Below are positions 23,297 to 36,586 of a stretch of 58,071 nt of DNA, piece after piece. The number at the start of each line of letters is the position of its first letter. Positions within the stretch are counted from its first letter, which is position 1. The notes under the pieces were generated by a model. It did no database searches, was not told the origin of the DNA, and saw nothing but the letters and a program-made list of their open reading frames with translations. The stretch lies in the NCBI GenBank assembly GCA_001724265.1, contig MEDY01000397.1, positions 1 to 58,071 on the forward strand. Direction: 5' to 3'. The DNA is from Rhizaria sp. SCN 62-66 (lineage: Eukaryota; Rhizaria, unplaced). The position numbers and the translations under genes were made by a program.

Positions 23297-26200
23297 TTAC
23301 TGTTGTTGTTTTGCGGACGACAGAGAGCGTGCAGCGATAATGTGCAGCAGTGGCAGCAGAGCGGACACATCTGCCCTGGCCGCCGCACCCACAGCCGCCG
23401 TCGTCAGTGGCGGACACGGTAAGTCGGGGATCGATAGCACCGCCGGCGCAGGAACAGCATCGACGCCAGGTGCAGCAGCGGAGCTCGCACTTGCACTCGC
23501 AATACTCGCATCAGAGCCAGGGACAGTAGAAGCAGAGCCAGAGTTCGTATTGTTCCGCTTGCTTCCCAGCCCCTTGCTACCGTTGTTGCTGTCGTTGCTA
23601 TTGTGAGCAGCCGCAGTTGCAGCCGCAGTTGCCGCCGCAGTCACAGTCGCGGTGCCGAGCGCGAGGGCGACGCCACTTTGAGCACCGCTGAAGCTCGACC
23701 GCGCGCTAGGGGTCGAGCTATTCGTCCCTGCTGCTGCAGTGTTGCTGCTGCTGCTGTTCGAGGAAGCGGCAGGGCGGGGGTGTGAGAGGATGAGGAAGCG
23801 GTCGGCCGCTGCGATGACGCCGGCACTGACGCCGCTCGTGCTCGGTGTGAGGCCGTTGCCGACACTGGAGCCGCGTTGCCGTCCGTGGTACTGACCGTGA
23901 GCTGCGCTAGCGTTCGAGCCACCAGTACTAGAACTTGAGCTAGAGCTAGAGTTAGATGTAGATGTCGAGATCACACCAGACACGGAAGAGTTTGTCTGAT
24001 TATCGTGGTTTGCCGTCGTGATATTTGTGTTCATGGTGGTGTTCAAGGACGGGAGCAGCGCCGGTAACGGCGGCATTGTAAGTACCTCCTTAGACCCCGC
24101 AGCGGCCGCCGACGACGAGGGCGACTGCGAAGGCGACGGCGAATAAGTCGACGACCACAGCTTCGCCCAAACACTGCGCGTCGCGACCGCAGGCGCGTGT
24201 ACCATCGCGCTTGCGACGGCCGCTGTCGTGGACGCGGTAGCGGCGGTCACGGCAGCCACCGCCGCGACGGCAGACGACGCGACGGACGTGGACTCAGGAG
24301 CCTTCGCTGCCGTCATCGTACTAGTCATCGTTGCCGTCGCCGCCGCTGCCGTCGCCCCCGCTGCCGTGGCGGCTGCGCTGCTGCCGTGGGTGTCGTCGTC
24401 GTTGTCGTACTCGTCGTAGTCATCGTCGCTGTAATCGCTGAACTCCACAGTGTTCACATCAATAGCAGTTGCGTTATTGTCGCTGCTGCTGCTGCTGCTG
24501 TTGGTGTTGGATTGCAGTTGCTGTTGCTGTTGTTGTTGTGCCCTGAGTGCTTTCAGCTTGCTATTGTGACGGTGTTGCTTGCGCTCATCAGCTTCCAGCG
24601 CTAACCGTGCGTTTTCCTTTGCAATCGCGACAGCAACATCAGCACTTGCCCTCGGATCAAACCCGACCCACCTGGGCAAACCTGCAACGCGGAGAGAGCG
24701 GGCGCTCACGGTCACAAGACCGCCGCTGCCCACAGTCACTTGCTGACGTGGCACTCCGGGGATAGAATGCGTGCCCGTGGGTACGTGGTTGCTCGCAATC
24801 AATGCGTCGGAATGAGCGCTCGTATCCGCATTGCTAGCGTTGTTGTTGTTGCTGCTGCTGCTAGAGGTAGACATGACAGTGACAAGAGGGGGTGGTAACG
24901 CGTGCCAATGTAAGTGCGGACCCGTGCCGCGACTTCCACTACTCCCGCTGTGCAGACGCAAGTCATCACGCAATTGCGACTGCGCGTGGGCGTCGGTGGC
25001 AACGCGGGTGTTATTGTTATGGCTATCGTGACGAGTGACCGTGAGCGCCGACTCAGAGCCCTCAACAGCAACGCCGCGAGGGGTGCTTACGTTCCCGGCG
25101 ACCGGGCTACTTACACTCAATGCAAGTGCGCCGAGTGTAAGTGCCGGCTGTAAGTGGGCAACAGCTGGGGTTGGAGCAGCGACAAACGCAGCCAATGCAG
25201 CGGTCATCGCGTCAACATCAGCAACAACAGAGTTTTCCGCACTGTTATTGCTTCTGCTTGCGTTGCGAACGCTTGCGTTTGAGTTGGCATTCGTGATAGC
25301 GTTAGAATTGCCATTGTTGTCACTGTTGTTGTTGCTGATGTTGTCGGGAACGATAGTGCCCATAGCAGCGACAGAGGCGGAGACTGACGCAGGTAACTCA
25401 AACGCACTGCCGCTACTGTTCCCAGCAATCACTGCAGTGTGATTGCGGGAGTTCGGCTGAATACCCATGCTTTTGCTGCTGTTGTTGTTGATGTTGTTTG
25501 CAACGGGGTTCGCGTCGGTGTCACCGTCGTAATCAGAATCGTCAGAGTTTGTCTCAAACGAGTCGGAGTCGGAGTCACAGGTCTCCCCCGTCTCCAAGTG
25601 ACCGTGCGCAGCGGAGTGACCGTGGGCAGACTTCGACAGCGGTAAACGCGCGTACGCAACAGTCCAGGCGACGGACGCACGCGCCGCTGCAACCGCACTT
25701 TCGACGAGACTCACGCTCATATTACCCGCCGTTTTAGCGCCAATAGGTGCGTTGACGTTCACATTCGCGTCATTAGAGTGCATGAAAGGATTATTGTGCT
25801 TATTGCTATTGTGTGTGTGATTGTGGTGATGGCGAGAGAGTGCGGGGCGAGGGACCGTGAGCAGAGGCAACGCATGGTCTGGCCCGAACGCAGCGACGGC
25901 ACCCAGATACACAGACCTTTGCGGACCTGCATGGTGGCGGCTTAACTTAACGCCGTCACGGCCACGGCTGCGACCGCTACTCCCACGGCTATGACTCACA
26001 AGAGCAGCAGTGTCAGCGTGATCACCATTAGCATTGTCGTCAGTGTTACTGATGTTATTGTTGTCGTTGTTGCTACTGTTGTTGTTGTAGTTCGGGATCG
26101 CGCGGGGGCGGAGCGCTGACAGCCAGAGGCGGCCACCGCCGGTGTTGTCACTACTGAGCACCGGTACTGCCACAGCCACGGTCACTTGAGACGCACCCGC

Positions 26201-27790
26201 ACCCGCACTCGGAGTTGCACTCGTACTCGGAGTTGCACTCGGAGTTGAACTCGCAGTCGCAGCGCACGCGCCGGCGCCAGTGACAGAGATGGTGAAGCGC
26301 TGCAAGGGACCGTAACCTTCAATACGCACACCGGTAATCAAGTTGGATCCGTTGGTGCAACTCGTGTTCATTAAAGCGGGGCGAGTGACAGTCTCGCCGA
26401 AACTACTCACAGACGTAATGCCAGAGCCACAGCCAGAGCTAGAGCCAGAGTGGTAAGTGATCATGTTGTTGTTATTGTTGTTGCTGGTGCAGTTAGAAGG
26501 TGGTGAATACACAAACACACCCACGACGCGTTTCCGACTGCCTCTAAGAGGGCGGGTTCGAGAAGGATTGCTCCGCCCCCTCACGGAGCTGGCAGAGTGA
26601 CGACTTGCAAGTGCCTGCAACGGCGACTGTGAGTTACTACCGTTGGCGTCAGCTGAGTTCTGAATACTCTGTTCTTTCTCTTCCTCATCCTCATCATCGT
26701 CGTTTTCGTTCACGGCACTATCCTGACTCGAGGCACTGTTGTTATACTTATAGCGGTTTTTGTTGTTGTTGATGCAGCCTCTCAACACCCTCTCAAGCGC
26801 TTCAATGCCATCCCCAACCCCTATCCCGTTATAGCCTTCAGCACCCACGCCGCCCGCGCCCCCCTCAGCCGCGTAACTATTGTTAGTATTGGTATTATTG
26901 TTGCGATTGGGGTTGGCGATTAAGCTGTGGTGGTGAGGTAAGCGCACGAGAGCGCCGTCACTCGGCGTGCCACATACGATATCGCCCCGCTTCACAGCCG
27001 CGTAATCGGCCGGTGACCGTGCCAAAACGCCGATGACGGCGACGGCGCTACGGCGGGCTGCGAGGGGCGCTGCGAGCTCGATACTCAGCCCCAGGCCCTG
27101 CGGCTGCTGAGGCTGAGGCTGAGCCTGCGCCGGAGGCAGCGGAGACGGAGACAGCTGAGACTGCGCCTGTGACGGCGAAAGTTGTGGTTGTGACTGGACC
27201 TTGATCGGGACAGCGACGATGCGCACAGTATGCGTCAAAGCACAATAGAAACCCAGCTCTAGTGGGGTGTTGCGCGTGGCCGCAGTTGTAAGTGCAGCGC
27301 GGAGGCGGGTGCTTAGATCCGCGGCGTCTAAGGGTGCAGGCTCACGGTCGATGTGGGTGAGAAACGTGACTAAGGGGACCAAGGGGGGAGATAAGTCAGC
27401 GCAAGGTGACTGTGGGGAGACATTAATAACGCTCCATGCAAGTAACGGTTGATGCTGTGCTGAAGCATCTCTGTCGAGCTGCCCCTATCCCTGCTGCCGT
27501 TGCTGTTGCTGTTGCTGTTGTTGTTGGGAAGCAGAGGAGCGTAAGTATGGGTTGTACAAGCGTAGCCGTGAGAGGAAGGAAAGCCAGGAGAAACGGGACG
27601 AGACTGCTGCGGGAGACGAGGAATCTGAGTAGTACACCGTCTTATCATAGCCACTACCGCTGTTGTTGCTGTTGTTATTGTTGCTATCACTCCGGGTTGG
27701 GTTCGATGACTGCTGACTCGATGATGCTGGCTGTTGCGGAGAGGAGTAGGACGAAGACACGGCCTCGTAAATCGACGCGGTCGCGCCCAT
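23297..27790 (-). CDS. Large protein with N-myristoylation motif and possible GRASP-like PDZ region
   Basis: Single exon, 1497 aa, from ATG 27790 to TAA 23297. The N-terminus MGATASIYEAV fits the N-myristoylation consensus (Gly2, Ser6). TAG at 27487-27485 follows a Gln tract (QQQRQQG) and is read as Gln; the frame then continues through LDRDASAQHQPLLAW into the long ORF. Residues about 176-282 (PLELGFYCALTHTVRIVAVP; VAVIGVLARSPADYAAVKRG) resemble the second half of one Golgi GRASP PDZ domain and the start of the next (SPA, then DI-G). The GRASP W-G-G-G motif is missing, so this is tentative. The rest is Asn/Ser/Thr/Ala-rich, with a charged helical stretch near KENARLALEADERKQHRHNS. Probably membrane-associated through the lipid anchor. 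Confidence 0.65.
27485..27487 (-). other. In-frame TAG read as Gln
   Basis: Minus strand: CAGCAGGGA TAG GGGCAG in frame, just after a poly-Gln tract and ahead of a frame open for almost 1400 codons. Confidence 0.85.
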
Positions 27791-28411
27791 CGCAGGTCAC
27801 AAACGCTGCCTCTCAAGCAGGTCTAGTTTTGAAGCGTTGTTAGCAAACTACCAGTGGTGATGGAAATGCGCTGGTAATGCTGGAGTAAGCGAGCTGGGGA
27901 AGGCGAGTGATAGGGGGCGATGGCGAGAACAAACGGATGGATATGAGCATGATACTCGCAAATTCAAGAAAGATTATTAAAATTACAAAGACTCGAATCT
28001 AGTTCATTTTCGGAATTTCTCTGAAAATTCACATTGACGATCATAAAAGTGAAAGCAGCGATTGGGCGAATCGCCCGATTCTTGCTGACACGGCGTAATC
28101 TGTCTCCGAACAAAGTGACTGTGACTAAAAGTCATAAAACACACGATAGATGAACCAAATCGGACTATTTAGCAACTCCAACAGGGTATGTAAATATATA
28201 AGTATTTATATGTGTATAGATAAAATATAATCCCTAAATATTGTAATCACTGCCAACTAAAGTCCAAAACATCAATAGCTTCACACTGGCCATCAACGCA
28301 ACACTCACCTAAAGCAAGCACCAACACAGCAGAACATTCACACATACGTCATTAATGATCTTCCAACCGTAGTTGATGTTCTTATGTTGTCATATTTAAT
28401 GCTCATTCGCT
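27791..28411. other. Spacer, nothing recognised
   Basis: AT-rich sequence between two minus-strand genes: promoter side of the myristoylation-motif gene and 3' flank of the MFS gene. No ORF or RNA gene seen. Confidence 0.5.
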
Positions 28412-31400
28412 TCAATAAGGCTTGCGCACGTCAGGCAAGTTCAACACATCCGCATGTTTCTTACCGCCGTTGTTGTTGTCATCATCGTCGTCAGATGACG
28501 GCGCAAAGGGATTCCTCTGCGCATCAGCCTCCGCATCCTCCTCTTCCTGCCTCTGCCGCGCCCGCCGCGCCTCGGCCTCCGCCGCAGCCGCAGCCGCAGC
28601 CGCAGTGCGCTTCGCCTCAGCTTCCTCCTTGCGTCGTTGCCCTTCGCCAGTAGTATCGAACAACGCAGCATCGGCCTCATCCTCCTCTTCCTGATTACCA
28701 CCATTACTCACACTGCCGCTTGCACCTCCCTTCTTATTCCCCTTCGCCTGAGTGTTATTGCCCGCTTTCTGGTTGTTGTTGTTGTTGCTTTTGTTTTTGT
28801 GGTCGACTGAGGCGTCACTCATTTCAAGCACACTGGCACCAACAACATCACTGTTATTACTACTACTATAGCTATTGCTCGTCACCGGAGGTAGCATCGC
28901 GTCCACCGCTGCTTCGCGGTAGTTCCTCACGCGCCCCTGCTGTTGCCGGTCCATCGCCTGTGCGACGACAACCGCAGCCTTGGCGGCCAGCGCGTGGTAA
29001 GCCATCGTGTGCGACGACGGGCTGTCAACAACCATGATAGCCGCCAACACCGCCGCGATAACGAGAAAAACAGAGAAGATGACAAACGTCCAGAGGAAAC
29101 CAAGCGCGTCAGCAACGACACCGCCGACGCCGGCGCCGATACAGAGACCGAGGCCGGACCACATACGCAAAACGCCGAGCGCGCTACTGTGGCGTGATGA
29201 CGGCACTTGGACAACCATGGCGGCGTGAAGCGCGGGCGCTAAGCAAGCCTGTCCAATGCCTAAGAGCACAGAGCCGATCGCAAAGAGAGGCATAGCACGG
29301 TGGGGCGGGGCGTCAATGAGGATGAAATGCGGAGCTGCGACGAGGTAAATCATCGAGAACGCTTCGAGAATCAGCCCGCCGACGATGAGCGCCTTCGAGC
29401 CGCCACGGTCTGAGACGTAGCCGAGCAGGGCGAGCAGGACCGCGCGGGTGAAGAAGAAAACAGCGAGCAAGAGACCGACTTGCTCGACGCGCAGGTTGTA
29501 CGACTTGAAGAGAATGGGTGAAAGACCCCATACGATTCCGTCTTTGAACGAAGAGCATGTGCTAGCAAACCAGACTGCGAAGACGTGCGAAGACGCGAAT
29601 GATAAAAGCCATGCGTGGACAGCGGTGTGTTTAAGTAAGCGCGGAAGACAGAACCAGTCAGTTTTGCCACCATTCTCATCGTCATCGTCATCGTCGTCAT
29701 CGTCGCTGTCGTAGCCGTAGTTATTAGCATTGATATCGCTGCCCTCACTGATGTTGGGATCGCTCGAACTGTCAACACTAGACCCACTCCTGAGGCCACT
29801 ACTGCTCGCGTTGTTGCTGTCACTGCTATTGTTCTGACGGCCACGGCGCTTCGCCCCCTTTTTGCCCTTAGGACCGCAGGGACCACAGCGGAGGAACCGC
29901 GGTGGCATCGCTGGCCGGTGGAGACCCACTCCAGTCAAGCGTCCAGCTTCACGGTCATCGCGGGTCACTCGGGACGCGAGACCGCGTTGTTTCTTCTTAA
30001 ACAGACTCGCACCAGAACCAGAGCCAGAACTAGAGCTCGAGTTGGAAGCTAATGGAGAGCCTGGGCCGGCAGAAATACTGGAACTAGAGCCGTTATTGCC
30101 GTTACCGCCATCGTCTGCGTTGTTATTCTCGTCGTTGTTCTCGCCTGAGTGTGCATGCGAGCCCGCGAGCCCCTCATCAGGCCAATCGTAAGCCCTTGCG
30201 AGCTTTTGCCGGACGATCGAGTGGCGCAACACCAAAGCCCCGTCGCCACGGCGCCACATCCGGCTGCCTCTCCCGCCATCAACAACGCCGCCAGAGCCAC
30301 GAGAATCGCCCCCGCGGCGGCTGCGGAGGAGCGACATACCCGCCTCAGCGTCAGAGTCAACGCCGTCGCCCCACTGCGCGTTGGCAACGCCGACGGGGCT
30401 GGCGAGGCTCCTAGCGTCGTCGTCGTCTTCGTCTTCCTCGTCAGCTAAGTCCAAGTTGTAGGCGTCGTCATCGTCGAAATCCTCCGTGGCCGAGGCCTCG
30501 GTGGTATCGGCGTCAGCGTCGGGTAGCGGGGCAGCGCCACCGCGGCGGCCACCGCGGTTACCAGCCCCGCGACGGCGACTGTTGTGCACCCCGGGGGCGT
30601 CCGACCCTGAATGGCCAGAGGTTTCACTGTCAGACGCTGCGTCCAACTGCGCGTCTTCATGTTCGAGCTCACGGGCAAAAAGCGCTGCATGACGGACCAT
30701 AATGGGGCCGTGGTCGGCGCCACGTGTTTCGGGCAGGAAACAGGAGATGGCGAAGCCGGCGATGCTGCCGGCGATGCCGATCCAGAACATCGGTGTCGTG
30801 TCGTTCAGGAAAGACTAGGAAATGACAACAAAAATAAGGGATATAAGACGATATTTTGATCTTGGTGAGTTAAAATTGATAAATAAATGTACTAGAGTTA
30901 TGCTATTCAATAAAGTTTTGTGAAGAAATCTGTCAAATCATGGTGATAAGATTGTTGTTTAAGGCGTACCTGCGTGGTGACGGCGCCACCGCGTTGCATC
31001 GATGACAGCAGTGTGATTAGCGCAACGAGAAACAGTGACACAAATTCGTTGAGACCAATCATTGTGGCCTTGTTTGCGGGTGCGGAGAGATCAACCATCA
31101 TGAAGATAGTGAGTGACCAGCACGTGCCTTGCTGCAAACCAAGCAACACGTTCGCCAAAATAACCTACGATATGAAACACAGCCGTTATAGAACAAAGAA
31201 ACATAAAATGAATCAATACTTTGCATTGGAGTAAATTACTCGTTAATATATAATTCTTTGAAGAATTAGTTCTTGATGCTCAGATATAAGTGAGATATAT
31301 CACATAGAGTGTAAAATTGTGTTACGTACCTGAGTCCAGCTCGTTGCAGTCATGACAAGCGGAAACACAGGAATACCGAGTAACCAGCCAAAACGCAGGA

Positions 31401-31806
31401 GATTCGTCCTTCCTTGCTCGTCAGACGCGAGACCGATAACGGGGGAGATAAGAGCCTTCGCCGCGCCGAACGCGACGATGAAGAGCAGGATTTCAGACGA
31501 GTCTTTGCGGTATACCACGTGGCCGATCATGGGAATCAACAGCTTCGACAGGCCGTACATCAGCCCGACAAGCGCGACGGAGAGGATCAACAGCAGCTGT
31601 TCGCGCCAGTAGTACACCGTGACCGGAAAACGCTTATGCACTGGCAAACAGCAGAGATCGTTCGCGTCGTAACCGTGTGGACGCGCGTTGAACGAAGACG
31701 GTTGTTCGAACACGTCGTCGTGTGCGGCGCGCGCCTGCAGAGACATGACGGGCGACGCGCCACCGCTGCCGGCGTCCACGTCGCTCGGGTCGCTGCTGTG
31801 GGACAT
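28412..31806 (-). CDS. Major facilitator superfamily transporter with long cytosolic loop
   Basis: Integral membrane transporter, 1024 aa. Exons 31806-31330, 31164-30970 and 30814-28412; donors GTACGT and GTACGC, all phase 0. Start MSHSSDPSDVDAG. About six membrane segments come first (LLLILSVALVGLMYGLSKLL; FIVAFGAAKALISPVIGLAS, followed by DEQGR, an MFS loop 2-3-like signature; FVSLFLVALITLLSS; FWIGIAGSIAGFAISCFLP). Then comes an acidic, Asn/Ser/Gly-rich central loop of roughly 260 residues, and a second set (VGLLLAVFFFTRAVLLALLG with YVSDRGGSKAL; AIGSVLLGIGQACLAPALHA; FLWTFVIFSVFLVIAAVLAA). The C-terminal tail is charged and Gln/Glu/Ala-rich, ending KPY before TGA. The substrate cannot be inferred. 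Confidence 0.85.
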
Positions 31807-33264
31807 CGCACGGCGGGAAGCGGGGGTTTGGGGGCGTGTCAATCAGAGCGGCGCAGGGGTTGGAGACGAGTTGCTACAGGAAGGCTCGCCGCTGGGGGGA
31901 GGGCGCCAGAGGGGGAAGAACGCTGCGTTACGCTCTGGTAGACAGGGTAAACGCGCAAATGTATGCGGCAACTGTTGTGGTAAGCTGTTGTAGTGAGGGG
32001 AAGTTGTTGATGGGAGTGAAGGACTGGGGCAGCGCGTGTGTAGCGCTTGTGGTCTCCTTTAGGTGCAGGGATTAAGAAGCAAGATTTCTGTGTGAAGATA
32101 AAGAGCCGTAAAAACATAACAGGGCGTTAAAGATGCAAGAGATAGTCCGATAGACGAATATGCATGTTGAAAGCTATTAAAGTGTGGATCTATGGTGTAG
32201 TGGCTAAAATATAGAGATGATATGAAGGGCTGAATGACGAGGCCTCTCGGGGCCGAGAGCAACAGCGAGGAGGCCTTCAAAACGTTTCGTGTGTAGGCGC
32301 AATGTGACCGTCAAGAGAGATTTTGAAATCAAAAACATGCATGCTGCAATAATTTGGATATTTTTGCAAACAATTAATTTGCACAGATGATGTCTGCGTC
32401 TCCCAGTTCAGTCGCGCGAGATGCACCAACCAGCACTCCAACCGGTCTCGAAGAGTCCCCCTGTGCCCTGACGCATTTCAGCCAAATGCATCACAATAAC
32501 ATTCGTGTTTAGCATTGTGAGTTGCGTTTTTGGATAATTGTTCTAATTAAGTGTTTGTCTTTGTGGGTTATACTCTGTATTATCGCGTTAATACGGCGCT
32601 ATGTGTGCAAACTGCCGCTCCGTGTCGGCTTGAATGCGCTCGCTGATGCTTCCTCCCCCGGCCTCCTTCCAGTCATATCTCGATCAAAGCAATCTATATT
32701 TGGCATCGGGTGGTGGATTTATGTATCTCAGTGTGTTATGGCATAGTGCCTGTTTTATTGGAAGTGTCCGTGACTATCTTTGTGTATCCCGACATGATCT
32801 CCTATTCATCATCTCTCACCGTCACCGTCTCCCATCACCTCCTCTTGCTCTGTCTCTCTGCATTCGCTCTATCTTCGTTCACTTATTTGCGTCTCCACGA
32901 CATTATGGCCGCAGTTGCCACTTGCACGTAAACGCCGGCCGCTCTGTGCAACAGCTCTCGTTGTTGTCTGACTGGTGTGGCTTCTGACACCAAAGCTCAT
33001 CGCAAAGATAGCAAAGTGTAGGTGCAGTGTTTATCTGCTTACACGCACTCTCGCACTCGCAGTCATTGTTGTAGCTGCCTTTGAAAACACAGCAACAACC
33101 GCTGTGACCCTTAACAACTTCTCCTTGCATCCTTAGTGTACCTAAAAACTAACACTAGAGGCTGCTTCCTGAGTTCCTGACTGGGTAACTTTGCTGTGAC
33201 TTTGCTTGGTTGTTTGAGCTTACTAGCTTAACTCTTCGGTTTGTGTATTTGTGTCGTGACGAAA
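31807..33264. promoter_or_regulatory. Long divergent intergenic region, MFS / SLC35-like
   Basis: Promoters of both divergent genes should lie here. Short open frames (for example around 32522-32990) show no coding character. A GC-rich segment at 32240-32277 can fold (CCTCTCGG...CCGAGAG) between two AGGCCT sites. No tRNA is recognised. Confidence 0.4.
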
Positions 33265-36200
33265 ATGCCGTTTTCGCCGTTTTCCCTAACTGCAACCTCA
33301 CACCCAACTGATATCAGCAACGACAGCAACAACATTCGCAGCAATAGCAACAACAACGCGCTTCCTCACGGTACAGCTAATGACAACAACATTAACGCAG
33401 GCAGCACTATAAACGGTGACGACGACGACGGCGGCTCTGGTCCAAAAGGCAACACTGCTGCTCACAGTCACTTCGCTGCTCACAGTCAGTTTGGACCACC
33501 CCCTGTTGTCACCCACAGTCGATCCGCCATTGCCGCCGCTACTGCTGTTTCTGGTGCTGCTGCTGCTGCTACTGGTGGTTCTGGCTCTAGTACTTCTGGT
33601 GCTCCTGCTGGGACTGCTGGTGCCCACAGTCACGACTCGCGGGCCGCACAGCCACAGCATCCTCTGACGTCCTCCGCGTTCGCAGCGTACAAGCAGCCTA
33701 ACTTCAGCTCGGCGGGTGGGTTAAGTGCATTGAGCTCTGGGTATTTACCCGTGCAAGCGCAGAAGCAGTCGCAAGTGCAATCACACTCGCAATTGCCTGT
33801 CATTGGCGCGAGCCAAAGCCAAAGCCCCACCACCAGCACGAGCGTTCACAACAACAGCATCAGCAATCTCACTATGAGCGCAAGCACGAGCTCGAGCATT
33901 ACTCAAGCTAATTCCACTGTGAGTGGCTTTGCGGTGGGTAAATCAAGCGCTCGCAACTCACTCAGCCACTCGACCTTTAACATGAACAACAACAACACCA
34001 GCATGAGCAATGCGAACAACGCGAGCGCGAGAGCGAGTGCGAATGCGAACACTGCGGCTGCGCTAGCCGTTACCGCTGCAAGTGCGAGCGTGACGGCGAC
34101 CAACAAGAGCGCGTTGCGTGCTTTGGCGCTGCCGGTTCTGGGGCTGTATTTCGCCTACACGCTGTTTGCGCTGTTGCAAGAGTCTCTCTTCTTGCAGCCT
34201 GGTTTTGAGTATAGATACGCGTTTGCACTGACATCTGTGCAATATGCGCTGTATGTGATTCTCTCAGCAGTGCGCTTGTGGTGGCATGGTCGTGATGCTG
34301 ATTCGAACCACTCTGCTGCTCACAGTCACAGTTACGATCGCAAGGGCGACGGCGGTCAGAACGCTTATCAGTACTCTAGCCTCAGCACCACCGGTGCCGA
34401 CGACGGTGTAAGTGCTGCCAATGTAAGTGGGCTGAGTGCTAATAACACACCTCGGCACAATACGAGTCGAATGAACGATGCTGGTGCGAACGACAGCGCA
34501 ATTTCGCTCGAGAGTATTAGCATCAACACGCAAGCCAACCCCATGTTTGACGATAACGGCTATAAAAACGAGGCGGAGGGCGATGACAGCTCGACCGACA
34601 GCGCTACGACTGACTACGACAGCCATCGCAACATCTTCAACAACAGCAGCAATGACAACAATCACGATGAACACAAGACGAGCGGGAACGTTAGCCGCAA
34701 CCACTGCTATGAGTCGCAGTCCGGCTCACGGTCACGGTCACGGTCCCAGTCACGCTCGCACTCGCACTCACGCTCACGGCTGTTTTTGCTCTCACCAACT
34801 GCTGTGACACCGCTCCCGACTGGCGGCGCCTCCCCGGCGGTTCTTGCACCGCTGCTACACCCTTACAGTAGCAGTCTGAATCTAAGTACCTCCCCGACTC
34901 ACGGTCACTCGCCGTCCTCTGGCGATAAGAATGCAAGCACCTCCGCTGAGAATGACGATAACTCTCCATCATCAGAGTCAGATTCAGACTCGATCACACC
35001 GGCAGCGTGGCGTTTTTATCTCATTGGTGGCTTAACTTTCGTCTCCTCTGCACTCAGCAACGTCGGCTGCCATAATCTACCTTACCCATTGCAAGTCATG
35101 CTCAAATCATGTAAAGTTTTGCCCACAGTCGTCATCGGTAGCTTATTTTTTGGATCCAAGTACCGCCGGCTTGAATTAGCCGCCATTGGTCTCCTCACCG
35201 CAGGCGCTGCTCTAGCCGCCTTGGATGCGATTTTCTCTGCCTCAAGTGCGAAACTCGCGAAACACGCGCTGCCCATCGCGAGTTCCCCCACCGGTCCCGA
35301 CATGGGTTCTACTGTGGGTACCATGGGTACTGGGAGTACCGGTGACAATATCATCAACGACACTGGCAGCGCCGTGGCCGACGCCGTGAGTGCAACAGTG
35401 GCGATGGCAATCGACAGTGCACGTGCGTTTTACCGTCAGCAACGCGTTGATTCTGCCTCCGCTGCCGCTGCTGCTGCCACTGCTGCTGCTGGTGCTGCCG
35501 GTGTGTTTAAGACAACTGCGGTCGCGGCAGCAGAGGCTGCGGTTGAGGCAGTTGTCAGCAGCAGTGGCAACGGAGTGACCGTGAGCAGTGTTACTGCGAC
35601 TGCGGGCCTGTTTGCGGGGCTCGCAGCGTGGCTTGCGGCGAACGGTGTGCATTTACCGACTTTGATTGGCGTTGGTGCAATGCTTGCTGCGCTGTCTACT
35701 GATGCAGTCGTGAACAACTCGCTCGAACGCCTCCTCGCCAAGCACCAGGTACGTATTACTAAAACTCGCCCTTTAAGCTTTATATAATCGCTTAATGTGG
35801 TACAAGTAATGTATAATGTTGAAAATCCACACTTGAATCTTAATTCATTGCTTTTAATTCGCTAAACCTGCATATTCAATTATTTATCATGGGAAACCCA
35901 ACTTCGCTCTTTCCTCGCAGGTGCACCCCGCGCTTGTCATTTTGCGTGTCAAGACCGCCGCCCTTTGCTGTGCCGCCACAGCCCTGATTTTCTCCGGTGC
36001 TTTACCGGCTTTTGCCGCGTATGTGCGTCTACGGCCGGAAACCATGGTCAAAATGGTGTGCTTCGCACTCTGTGGTTGGGTCGGCGAGTCGTGCCTCATG
36101 GCAATCGTGGCGCAATGGGGAGCTGTCGTCGGCACTGCGCTGGCTTCAGGACGCAAAATGGGCACGATTGCGATCTCAATGCTTGTGTTCCCGAAGAAGA

Positions 36201-36586
36201 AGGGAGTTGCGTTCGTGGTGGGTGTGTGTATCGTCTTCGCGGGTGTTGTGATGGAGATTGCAGCGAAGGCGGCCGGTAAAAGCAAGGCTAAAAAGCATAA
36301 CAGTCAGAACCACAGTCATAGTCGTGCGGGGGGATATAGCCAGATCAAGAACGTCGCCGATGATAATGACGACAATAGTCGGATTACGCCGAAAGCGGGG
36401 TGTCATTTGCGGAATAATGGCATGAGCAAAGAGATGTTGCCATTGTCCAGCAACAATGCCTCGAACAATTATAACAACCACAGTTACAGCCATAATGATA
36501 CCGATCAGAATGCTGCAAGTAATGACGACAGCAGCAGTAGAGTTGTGCGATCGCGCTCTCAAAGCATCGCTGCTCTGCTGAAGTAA
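33265..36586 (+). CDS. SLC35B-type nucleotide-sugar/PAPS transporter (UAA family) with giant low-complexity inserts
   Basis: Multi-pass Golgi/ER antiporter family. Exon 1 33265-35748, exon 2 35921-36586; donor GTACGT, acceptor CTCGCAG, phase 0; 1049 aa, about three times the usual 300-400. The first 280 residues are Ser/Asn/Thr/His-rich. The transporter core is visible in pieces: LGLYFAYTLFALLQESLFLQ, FALTSVQYALYVILSAVRLW, then an insert of over 200 residues, then FYLIGGLTFVSSALSNVGCH followed by NLPYPLQVMLKSCKVLPTVV and GSLFFGSKYRRLEL. The YP-QV-KSCK-P-V-G...G-KY pattern is the hallmark of SLC35B proteins. Exon 2 carries the last helices (KKKGVAFVVGVCIVFAGVVM). The substrate (UDP-sugar or PAPS) cannot be decided. 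ATG 33265 is the first Met in frame; stop TAA. Confidence 0.82.

Noticed and set aside
32160-32280. Possible tRNA-like or structured RNA
   Set aside because: TGGTGTAGTGGC looks like a tRNA D-arm start, but no T-loop or acceptor pairing follows at the right spacing.
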